DNA of 64,000 nt from Xestospongia muta (Eukaryota; Porifera; Demospongiae; Haplosclerida; Petrosiidae): assembly GCA_963693285.1 (NCBI GenBank), contig OY848924.1:1044144-1108143 (forward strand). The letters run 5' to 3'. A program made the translations under genes and the position numbers. A model generated the notes under the pieces. That model was given only the letters and a program-made list of their open reading frames with translations. It was not told the DNA's origin and did not search any database. Numbering within the stretch: position 1 is the first letter of the stretch; every line of letters starts with the position of its first letter. Shown here one piece after another: positions 25,701-35,212 of this stretch.

Positions 25701-26919
25701 GACAGTCGCAACAAAGTAGGCTGTGTCTAATCTACTGACTGGTATGATGAAATGTCATTTTAATTAGCGGTAATTCTAGCTAGTATTTAAAAGCTTATAA
25801 ACTTTATATTTTCCTAAATTTATAATGCAGTAAATAGTATTTGAATTAATGAATTTTAATCTTAAACATTGGTAAATTTTAAACACTGTATACTTTCATA
25901 TTTAGTTCCCAGTAGGTAAAGTTTGTGATTTAAAAAATAAAGTATTGGTCAATTTGTTTCCGTAGTATGATATACAGAGGCTGTGCCAGTTTTGGCAACA
26001 GTATAGTACTATATCAGATTATAACATCATAAATAGAGGCTTTACTATACAGCTTTGGTTATAGAATTGTGCTATATTGTATTATAATGATTTGTGGTAG
26101 GCCATTATTATAAACATTGGCATATGATATGGACACATGTACAGACAGTCTCAAGCATGTCAATATTGACAGTGATCTCTGCTTTGCAAGCAACATCCGG
26201 AATAACTGTAAACTGCATAAAATGCAATGGGAATAATGATGGAGATAGAGTACTTTTATGTGTAATAGTTAGCTGTAATATTTTAGTTTATAGCTGATGT
26301 AAAGATACTAGTGTCACGATTGCTTATGATTATAGGGCATATACTTGTGTATTAAAAGACACAATAAAACATATACTAAATAGTACAAGTACCTGTAATA
26401 ACTTATAGATAGGCATGAAGACTGTCCTATATATTATTATCAAGTTTACACATTAAACAGAGAGTGAGACTCAACAAGTACAATACAGCCTACTAAATAA
26501 ATGGCTATAATGTATAAGTTTTAACTCACTGGACTTCTTTAGAACTTGTTCCATACATATAATATGTTCTTTTCTCAGTAGCAATGGCAAAGGCATAGTT
26601 AGCTTTGACATCATCAGGCCATTCAATGCCTTGAGTATGTTTCATTGTTCTGACTCCTCTGCCTGTAGTAAGATCAATGGAACCCTTCTCTTTAGGGTCA
26701 TCTTGAGTTTTGTAATATCGAAGAGTTGTTTCTGTTAGGACAAAGTGTCTTGTCTTCCAATTCCTATAAGAGCCACCTGTTAAATAAAGCCAGAGTATAG
26801 AGATTAATTCAATCTAATTTGAGTTCTTTCTTACCTTGTTTTGTTAATATTCCAGACATTACCACATTTTCTTCAGAGATTTGTCCATCAGTAGTTTGAA
26901 CATCTGTAGCAGTAGCCAT
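21628..26919 (-). CDS. PH-domain protein B, paralogue of A
   Basis: Seven exons on the minus strand join in frame to 322 residues: 26919-26835, 26776-26530, 24064-24028, 23268-23034, 22669-22595, 22066-21977 and 21827-21628. The PH domain spans about residues 20-123 ([21 protein letters not shown], ending [13 protein letters not shown]). The tail matches gene A block for block: [17 protein letters not shown] against [25 protein letters not shown], and [20 protein letters not shown]. It ends in an acidic, Glu-rich segment. Exons 2, 3 and 6 have the same lengths (247, 37 and 90 nt) as in gene A, which supports both models. Its stop lies about 260 bp upstream of the start of gene A. Membrane-lipid binding is inferred; tail function is unknown. 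Confidence 0.85.
22345..22570. repeat. 28-bp tandem repeat
   Basis: Units of CCATCTATTCAGCTGTCCAT plus TCATCCAT in an intron of PH gene B, just before its 75-nt exon. Confidence 0.88.
22696..22768. repeat. (TA)n microsatellite, two blocks
   Basis: Two TA runs separated by GCATTAATAC, in an intron of PH gene B. Confidence 0.95.
23597..23905. repeat. 61-bp tandem repeat (5 copies)
   Basis: Units begin CTTAAAAGATGGGATTAATA and contain the palindrome ACCATATATGGT (a CArG-like CCATATATGG). The array lies in an intron of PH gene B. Confidence 0.9.
24310..24495. repeat. (GATG)n / (GATT)n microsatellite
   Basis: Degenerate tetranucleotide run in the long intron 2 of PH gene B. Confidence 0.95.
24643..25036. 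repeat. CCATTGATCAATCCAT minisatellite
   Basis: Units built from ATCCATCC and the palindrome TTGATCAA. Open frames on both strands here encode simple Ile/Asn/Pro/Ser/His repeats and are not genes. Confidence 0.95.
25040..26525. other. Remainder of intron 2 of PH gene B
   Basis: AT-rich, with only fortuitous short open frames. No gene, RNA or mobile-element signature was recognised. Confidence 0.6.
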
Positions 26920-27728
26920 GTTGTAGAAATAGATCACACAAGAGTATGTTGCTCAGTACTACTCTTCTCTCTGTCTTAAAGTTTATATAGTGAAGAATAA
27001 AGCTACACCCACACAGAGCAAACCCACATAACTGATTTGTTATACAGGATACATGTAAAAACTTACAAAAGAAATACTATGTGTTGCTTTTATCACTAAT
27101 TTACTATGGAATTGACAAGCAGCTTATGGATTATTGCTAGGGTTTGGTTCTTAATATTACTCTGGCCATGGAATCCATACATTTCAATGTGTTATTACAC
27201 TAATAATAACAGGGATAAATGCAATCAAAATGGTGTATAAACCTTGCATTGATGCATTCCATTGTTGCTAAGCATATGCATATCTGAACGATTAGGGCTG
27301 AAGTCATTTATTTTAAGGTTGTAACTGTATGAAGTTTGTCATTATTAACATTATTGGGAACTTCTAATTGTATCTGGGGCTCTGAGACAAATTAAACAGC
27401 CTATTAATTAATCTAATACAATTATGATGCACCACTTTATTACTGTGAGACAGGGACTAAAGAATGTGTTTAATTGTTACTACAATTAAAGGGGGGGACA
27501 TGCCAAAATTCAAAAATATTTTTTTGCATAAATGTTATCTTTGACATATGCAATTCACCCTAAAAATATTATAATAATTTTTAAAAATTGTTATCACTGT
27601 TAAAAGCAAGCTTCTTTTCGAAGCTCTTTCAAGGCTTCTTCTGAGATTGCAATGTTCTTCCTAGTAGGGTGGGGCTCCCTTGTGACGTCACAGGGGGAAC
27701 GACTGCTAGCATTGGTAGGTGCAAAGTA

Positions 27729-28392
27729 ATGGCTGAAGACTTTCAAAGCGATGTATCTAGTCGGTATTCCAGCATATTAAGACTCTCCTACTCTTCTTCT
27801 TCCTTCGATATGATCGAAAGCAGTGACCCTGCTTTGTGTGTGGAATCTGACCTCGAGGAAGGCTCTGAGAACATAGTTGTTCCATATCAGTATGAACCAG
27901 AGGAAAATGGCTCTGAGTCAGAATCATCAGATGAGTCTCAGAATGATGGGAGGTTACTAAATACTGAATGGTTAGTCTCTTGTGTCTGTTAGTCAGCTAT
28001 AATAATCAATAAGAAGGCTACATGAGCTGTCTGAGCTAACTTCAAAATATTGTGTTATGTTATAGATACTATTATATTTACCTGTGTAACTGTGGACATT
28101 GTATAGTCATGCCTACTGTAGCTGAGTGCATATGGTGTTGGCAACATTATGGTACACATGATATTCAGGACCAACCAGGATATGAGTAAGTACAGGGTTT
28201 TATTGAACTCAGATACAGTAAGCCATTACATACAGGCAATACAAATTTATCTCTTATCGACAGTTTACTAATTGGTGTTGGGATTGGGTTGGATCCGGAA
28301 GAAAAATACATGTTGTATTACCTAGCTGTGTTGACAACAAAATTTGGACAAAGTTTCCATCTGCTCATTATGTTGGATTCAAGTATCACTAA
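27729..28392 (+). pseudogene. P2RX7 C-terminal (ballast)-like domain gene inside the foldback element
   Basis: Exons 27729-27970, 28066-28185 and 28236-28392 encode a Ser/Asp/Glu-rich N-terminus, then CNCGHCIVMPT, ECIWC, QDQPGYEQ, FISYRQFTNWCW, VVLPSCVDNKIWTKFPS and VGFKYH with a stop. This is the pattern of the P2X7 receptor intracellular C-terminal domain, which in many invertebrates occurs as stand-alone proteins. No channel segments are present. Exons 2 and 3 join cleanly. Joining 27970 to 28066 by consensus splicing creates an in-frame TGA where a Trp codon is expected, so the copy is broken or uses another junction. Exon 1 lies in the left inverted arm. Function is unknown. Confidence 0.65.
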
Positions 28393-28544
28393 CTCAACGA
28401 GACTAAAATATAGTTAATGAGTTTAGAGTCAAGAGTAATGATATTAATTATTTCCATAACAAACAAATAATAACATTATTGAACTAATATTGAACCGATG
28501 TTGGAGAAGGCTGAAACGACTTCTGTGGCTCTTGATAGCAGAAG

Positions 28545-28790
28545 CAGACACAAGAGACTAATCATTCAGTATTTAGTAACCTCCCATCATTCTGAGACTC
28601 ATCTGATGATTCTGACTCAGAGCCACTTTCCTCTGGTTCATACTGATATAGAACAACTATGTTCTCAGAGCCTTCGTCGAGGTCAGATTCCACACACACA
28701 AAGCAGGGTCACTGCTTTCGATCATATCGAAGGAAGAAGAAGAGTAGGAGAGGGTTAATATGCTGGAATACCGACTAGATATCGCTTTGA
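28545..28790 (-). pseudogene. Inverted duplicate of the P2RX7-C-like exon 1
   Basis: The right arm of the foldback element repeats the exon 1 sequence in reverse complement, with scattered substitutions and small indels. It is not followed by exons 2 and 3. Confidence 0.7.
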
Positions 28791-29057
28791 AAGACTTCAG
28801 CCATTACTTTGCACCTAGCAATGCTAGCATTCGTTCCCCCCGTGACGTCACAAGGGAGCCCCACCCTACTAGGAAGAACATTGCAATCTCAGAAGAAGCC
28901 TTGAAAGAGCTTCTAAAAGAAGCTTGCTTTTAACAGTGATAACAATTTTTAAAAATTATTGAAATATTTTTAGAGTGAATTGCATATGTCAAAGATAACA
29001 TTTATGCCAAAAAAATATTTTTGAATTTTGGCATGTCCCCTCTCTTTAATTGTAGTA

Positions 29058-29830
29058 GGCAAAGAATTAGCCATAAAACAAAAGATTAAAGCTACAATTG
29101 TTACAATTTACTGAATTTAAATATATGCTGTCCTTTGCTAAATATAATTATGTATGCATTTTGATGGATAACTGCCAAATATATGACTGGAGAGTGAGAA
29201 GGACGAGCCAAATCAAGCTTAAGAAGTTAAGAATCCAGTACTCAGCCATATAGGACATGCATTTATTTAGTTATTCAATGTGAGGTTTACTGTCAAAGTA
29301 ATGTGTATATGTTGACTATTATTAAGCCATTGTATATACTAGTAATAGAGAATACTTATAGTTACATATAGATTAAAATGACCATTAATTGTGAGCTAGA
29401 TAAAGTAAGCATCTTGGTAAGGTCATTCCATTCATTTGTGGCAGATTAATCTTTTGAGAAAAAAATCTTAATGGTTCACCATACTTACGAGTGATACTTT
29501 GAGAGCCAGATTCGACAGGTGTGTATTATTAAATTTTATGTATCTCTTATTATTTTAAACATCATTTAATAATATCATATTCATATATTGTTGGTTTGTT
29601 TTAGCTATAGATATCTACAATGCTTAAAAATACCCTTTTAATTGTATGTATTAAAACAATGATTTTTAGCAGTGATGTAAATCATGGTGTGCATGGATAC
29701 AAGCTAGAATCTTAATTCTTCACAGACGTCCTTTCTATGTGTGTGGTTTCACACTTTCTGCATTTTCAACATGGATCTGCCACATAAAAAGAGAACAGGT
29801 TTTGTTGGCATTGTAAAAGATTTTAATCTA
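29058..29830. other. Intergenic AT-rich stretch
   Basis: No gene or repeat seen. Downstream exons of the PH family were looked for here and not found. Confidence 0.55.
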
Positions 29831-29858
29831 TAGCTATAATGTATAAGTTTTAACTCAC

Positions 29859-30244
29859 TGGATTTCTTTAGAACTTGTTCCATACATATAATATGTTCTT
29901 TTCTCAGTAGCAATGGCAAAGGCATAGTTAGCTTTGACATCATCAGGCCATTCAATGCCTTGAGTATGTTTCATTGTTCTGACGCCTCTGCCTGTAGTAA
30001 GATCAATGGAACCCTTCTCTTTAGGGTCATCTGGAGTTTTGTAATAGTGAAGAGTTGTCTCTGTTAGGACAAAGTGTCTTATCTTCCAATTCCTATAAGA
30101 TCCACCTGTTAAATAAAGCCAAAGTATAGAGATTAATTCAATCTGATTCGAGTTCTTACCTTGTTTTGTTAATATTCCAGACATTACCACATTTTCTTCA
30201 GAGATTTGTCCATCAGTAGTTTGAACATCTGTAGCAGTAACCAT
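29859..30244 (-). CDS. Extra copy of PH gene exons 1 and 2 (partial gene or alternative first exons)
   Basis: Two exons, 30244-30160 (85 nt) and 30105-29859 (247 nt), match exons 1-2 of PH gene B in length, phase and splice sites. The few replacements include MVTATD for MATATD, WKIRHF for WKTRHF, LHYYKTPDD for LRYYKTQDD and EIQ for EVQ. Homology extends a little beyond both ends (about 29834-30250 against 26507-26922) and then stops. The 37-nt final PH helix exon and all tail exons are missing here. Because the donor phase is unchanged, these exons could splice to exon 3 of gene B as an alternative promoter and first exons, skipping about 3.3 kb. Otherwise this is a truncated pseudogene. Both readings are inference. 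Confidence 0.6.
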
Positions 30245-30359
30245 AATTGTAATTAAATAAACAGAAAACCACACCATTAGCAATGGCTCTGTAGTCCCTT
30301 TTATACAGATGATCATGATGAGCTACACCCACAAATTACACGTGGGTGTAAACAGCATG

Positions 30360-30515
30360 TAACAAACCAAGGAAGCAAGAGGGAAATAACCATTGATTTT
30401 TATAAGTACAAATAACATCGTCATTTACGACTATCACTGTCAGAAGGGAAATAACCATTGACTTTTTTAAAAGTACAAATGACGTTGTCATTTATCACTA
30501 TCACTAGTACTGTCA
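30360..30515. repeat. Imperfect direct duplication, about 70 bp
   Basis: Two copies of GGGAAATAACCATTGA followed by AAGTACAAAT, ACGACTATCAC and similar blocks, upstream of the extra PH exons. Confidence 0.75.
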
Positions 30516-30519
30516 TGCT

Positions 30520-31700
30520 ATAAGATGCTGTAGAGATTTTTAACTTGTGAATATTTAAAGTATCTTTGAAACTCATCTAACAACACTTAATATGATCAAG
30601 GTGTATAATACCGAACATTTATTTGCCTAGGATCCTAGTAAAGAAAACCTTCATTGCACAAATTGAATTGTATAGGATCCAACTATACTCTAGACCCTGA
30701 ACCCTAAATATAAATATATTTATTTCACATTGAAATATGGCCTTCTTTAGATCTCCCAGGACCCTAGTTATTTTGGAAATAAGTCAATCTTTGTTGGTGT
30801 GCTAGCTAAAGAATTCCAAAGCTGAGTTGAAAGTACAAATATAGTTAGTTATTTTTAATTCTTCTTATTATTATCAATGTGACACATAGAAGATTGCCCA
30901 GCTACTAATGGCTTACAAGTGACAAATTAATTACAAAATAAAATAAAGTAATGTGATATAAATAATAGATAATTTTTCATTAGCTATTTAGCTGGTTTTA
31001 AATTTTGGGAGTCCTCTGCACAAACAAGCCACTCAGATTGATGTATAGAGCCTAATTTTTGGAGTTGACATGAATCTGTATTTTGATCAAATACTGAGTA
31101 CAGCAAGCAGTGGCCAGATATATCAAATAAACCATTAGTATATGTCACTGTACAGGAACATTAACACAACAGGCATTTGCTCAATACTGCTTATCTTCAG
31201 TAACTGCCAAGCAAAGTCTACAGTATTGTAATTATTTTAAACATTGTCAATGGGATGTGTGTTCTGCATAGCATGTACATGTGATCTGATTGTGTGGTAT
31301 ATTCCAATCCTTTGACAATCATATGCAGCCATCTAGGTTCCTCTAATGTACTCACTTGTTTTATTTGGACATGAGATACAATATATGGATTATGGTATTA
31401 TGACAAATCCAGACACAGATGTAAATCTTCCATTTGTGATCAGATGAATTAATTCTGCCCAAACTTACTGCCCAAACCTTAGTCATTACTGACCAAATTG
31501 TAGTGATACTATCATATTTATGAACACAATAGTGATACTGTGATATTTATAAACACGATATATACAGTTGTCTAATATGTGTTTGCAAAAGTGCAACAAC
31601 AGCTGTATTATATAGCCAATTGCGGTAAGTTCTAAGATACAAGGGGGATTTCCCTGGGATTTTTTTGACATTCCGTTTATAATACGTAATCCACCAGATT
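30520..31700. other. Intergenic stretch between divergent genes
   Basis: AT-rich, with no gene recognised. It probably includes the promoter of the orphan gene that starts at 31718. Confidence 0.5.
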
Positions 31701-31717
31701 GAGGCTACTTTCTACCA

Positions 31718-32763
31718 ATGGCTTGTAACGCTGTGCAGTCCTCGCCAGTGACCGATTGGAACTGCAAAACAATTTACCACTGTCTAAATGGTGATCTAGC
31801 ATATCAGGATTTTACTTTGTGCTGCGTAATTCGTGATGCTCCACAAGTGAAACAAACTGCTCTTATCATAGTAATGGGGAATAAGGCTGAAGGAAAGCTG
31901 GAGGGGTTATTAAATATGGAATCTGCCAAGGACTTAAACAAACTTCCATGTGAAACTGATGGTAGTAGTGGCTTCATAGAAATGATTATAACTTCACCTA
32001 GTATTGATAATGCAGCCAAAGAAAATGCTTGTCGAGAAGTTTTTAAGTACAGTGCTATTGATATAATGACACTGGTGCTTAAAAATGAACAACTATTGAT
32101 AGATCGAAGTCCTTCCATGTGTCCATCCTTACCAGATCCTATCAATCAATTAAAATATCTACGAAAAATGGATTTCATAGTAATTAAGACTACAACACCA
32201 AAGCGATATCAAGCATGCAAGTGGTTTCTACAAATGAAACAAACTCAAGTGCTATGTAAAAGTATTGAAGAAAGTCAGGCTGTAGTTCCCTCTGAAGAAA
32301 ATCTGGTAATAGCAATGCGTAACTTTGTATATGTCAAGACTAACGAGAATGCAATCGAAGCAGTAGTTAAAGAAATGGAGGTAGAGAAAGGAAGTTACCT
32401 TGTCATTCTAGGACGACAATCCAGTTTGATATCGAATGACTTATGGTTCAATGTTCAGGAAACATTAAAAGCAAATCTCAAAAATGAATTTGGTAATTGC
32501 CACGGTTTCCAGCTACAGGAAGTGCTTCCAAGAAATGAAGATTTTGTTACAACAAATGCAATGGAAGACACAAAAAGCCATGAGAAAAGTGGCAAAACTC
32601 ATCACTGCTGTCAAGAAAGCTCAAGTGGTAAGTAGATCCATACATATAACATATAGTATCATGTTAAAACTAGAACTTAACTATCATTTTTCTTGTATAT
32701 TGATAAAATATTTTATATTTTTCAGATGAAACTTCGATTGTTGCTGGTTATATTACATCATAA
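31718..32763 (+). CDS. Orphan 315-residue protein
   Basis: Two exons (31718-32627 and 32726-32763) join in frame through AGTG|GTAAGT and TTTTTCAG|ATGA. Without the second exon the first reads two codons into the intron and stops. The first ATG of the frame is used; the region just upstream has stops. The protein is soluble-looking, with 11 or more cysteines, no signal peptide and no membrane segment. The N-terminal part (WNCKTIYHCLNGDLAYQDF) and the middle (LKYLRKMDFIVIKTTTPKRY) have the hydrophobic pattern of folded alpha/beta domains. The C-terminus is polar and ends EDTKSHEKSGKTHHCCQESS plus a short tail. I recognise no family or motif. The long open frame and the clean splice support a real gene. 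Confidence 0.65.
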
Positions 32764-34570
32764 CTGAAACGATCAATTACTCTTTTTTATTATGGAAGTA
32801 TTTACATTATTTTCTGTATAACTTTACTTTTTAAATTTTTTTGTATATTTTGATGACATCAAAAAATACAGTACGTTATTGTTTAATGGTCTGTAAATAA
32901 CATGTAGAGCAAAATAAACATATTCATTGTGCAATATAATTGATGACAGTCACAATCAGCAATTTAAAATGAATTCATACAGGCATTTGCTGACAATTCA
33001 TTGTTGACAGTTAACCACCCTTATATGTATGTATACACTATAACCTATGAACATATATAATACACACACACACATACTAACCTGTTATATAGCAGGATGA
33101 GAGCATATGAAAACAAAACTAATGGAGGTTGCATAATATACATGTAGGTAGTAGTTTCAAATTTGTAACTTTTTTTATTTAGTCTTACTATTGAAAATCA
33201 ATTAACTAGTTACATATTAATTATAATTCCTATCTTATTAATTGCTATTTATTATTAAATGTATGTGATAGTAATGTTGGTATCAAATTTTTTACAGGAC
33301 TGACTATAATAATGATTTAGGATGATTCATCTGGATTCAATTTAGATATGTCTTTATATAATTATACATTACGCATGCATGCATGGATGAATGAAGCATA
33401 TAGGTGAAGTAGTGGTACTGTCTAAAAGTTCACAAAGATTTAATGACTGCATATAAGGTTTGTTATAGCTAGTATTTACAGTAACTTTCATATTGTATCT
33501 ATGCTTTTATTTATATTTACAGAATACAAACATGATAGAGAAGGCAGACAATCCTTGATAAGGTGATAATTTTTGATTAGATTGGGTTTCCTGCATCATC
33601 TTTAATTATTTGCTAATATTTAAATATGTTAATACAGTTGTGACAATAATCTCTATAGAGAGACATTATAATTAACAACTACAGTAAGTTAAAATGTTTT
33701 TATTAATAATTAATAAAGCATAATAGTGATTACAGACCATTACAGACGATTACAAAACACCCTTATAGACCATTACAGACCAAGGTGACGAAGTGTTGTG
33801 CAGAATTATTATAAACAAGTTTTATTAATGATTTCATTTTATGATACAAAGTTTCCATAGGCAATTCCAATAAGGATATCACTGGAAGCATGCAAGCATC
33901 AAATTAAAACCAGAAAATGGTTGCCCATGTGGCTTTGAAAGTACTGGAAATATCTTCCAAATATTAGTGAACAATGAAAAATTGGCACAACAAAAAGAGA
34001 AAGTGGTCTTGTGATGCTAACATTTATGATCAAATGACATAACATAAACAAGTTATAAAAGAACATATGGCACTCTCCCACAAGAATAGATTAAACAATC
34101 AAGGCTACTGTCGAGATAGTATTAATAACTTAATAAAAACACTGCAAATTAAAAAATATAGTTCTCTTTAAGCATACTACTTCACCTTCAATGACAATTA
34201 TAAGTTGAGTTTAATTTCATAATAATTATAAATACAGTCTCTTAATAGTAGTTACTTGAATCACACAATTGTTATAATTGCAAAGCCTGCTATGTAATAT
34301 TTGATCTGCTAGCTAGGTATAGTGGCTCTAGAATGAGAAGCTCAATCAATACACACATAGGATGCTGGGGAGCTTTCAAAACACATAACTCTGCATTATG
34401 AAACTTACTTGGACTTGCTTTGACAAGCAGTGATTTATGTATTGTGAACATGTAGACTGTAGGGATAAGGATCAACATTTATATTAGCAAGTTGATATAT
34501 AATCGAACTGTTCGATTGGTATTCTATATCCTAATTTTAATTATTAATAATTCATAACTTCACAACTACT
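32764..34570. other. Intergenic AT-rich stretch
   Basis: Short (CA)n near 33063 and repeated ATTACAGACC motifs near 33735-33780. No gene or RNA recognised. Confidence 0.55.
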
Positions 34571-34574
34571 TGTG

Positions 34575-34957
34575 CCACACCTACTAACTTGTGCGCGGGG
34601 AATTTGAATTACAATTGATCATAGTGCAGCTGTAAGGAATGATTGCTGCACAGGCTCTCAAAATATAAAATTTCTAAATATTCTACTATTCACTAACCAG
34701 AGTGATTATCTTTTCTCCTTCTCGACAAGCTGATAAGTGCTAGCCAACGATTGCTGTTCTAGCCCCGCCTCACCACTTGAAAGTCCACCCCACACAAGCC
34801 ACAGGGAGCCGCCCTTCATTTTTATAGCTAGATAAAAGTTGAGACAGTCAGCTGTTCCCCGTGTGGAAATCACTCAGTTTAACAATCTTATTGATCAAGC
34901 TTTACAAGAACTACTGTTTCTTTGTAGTATAGTCAAGGATAAAGTCTACTGCAATAC
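34575..34957 (+). promoter_or_regulatory. Candidate promoter and 5' UTR exon of the RBMS-type gene
   Basis: The base composition rises here (CTTGTGCGCGGGGAATTTG, AGCCCCGCCTCACCACTTGA), followed by TTTTTATAGCTAGATAAAAG as a possible TATA-type element near 34820. A donor CTAA|GTAAGT at about 34957 could join the acceptor CACTGTAG at 35208, just before the start codon. Inferred from composition and splice signals only. Confidence 0.4.
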
Positions 34958-35212
34958 TAAGTAAGTCATACTTGTCTTTAACTGTAGTAATAACTATCAT
35001 TGTTTTTGATTTGCCACTATTTCTGATGTATCTGGAGCTATAGTTATAGTATTTAAGTGGGAAGGAAACTGCAGACTGTATTAAACCACTCTTTGCTGCC
35101 AAGTCAGCAAGCAGATGGCTTTCATCTGTTTGTTTAAGAACATCACATAAACCTCAGCGCTAGCTACTATACACTAATAATGTATCACTATTTCTTCTTA
35201 CACTGTAGTACT

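Larger units (their letters stand above)
27478..29057. mobile_element. 1.58-kb foldback element with about 510-bp inverted arms
   Basis: The left arm (27478-27987) and right arm (28545-29057) are near-identical reverse complements and begin with TACTACAATTAAAG. The central 557 bp is unique. The arms include CCTAGTAGGGTGGGGCTCCC and TGACGTCA. The arms also contain the first exon of a P2RX7-C-like gene, so that exon is present twice in opposite orientation. No clear target-site duplication was found. It lies between PH gene B and the duplicated PH exons at 29859-30244. The superfamily is not known; it could be a foldback derivative of a DNA transposon. Confidence 0.85.

Noticed and set aside
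27478..29057. Target-site duplication for the foldback element
   Set aside because: Bases outside the arms (TTAATTGT on the left, GGCAAAGA on the right) do not match, so no duplication is claimed.
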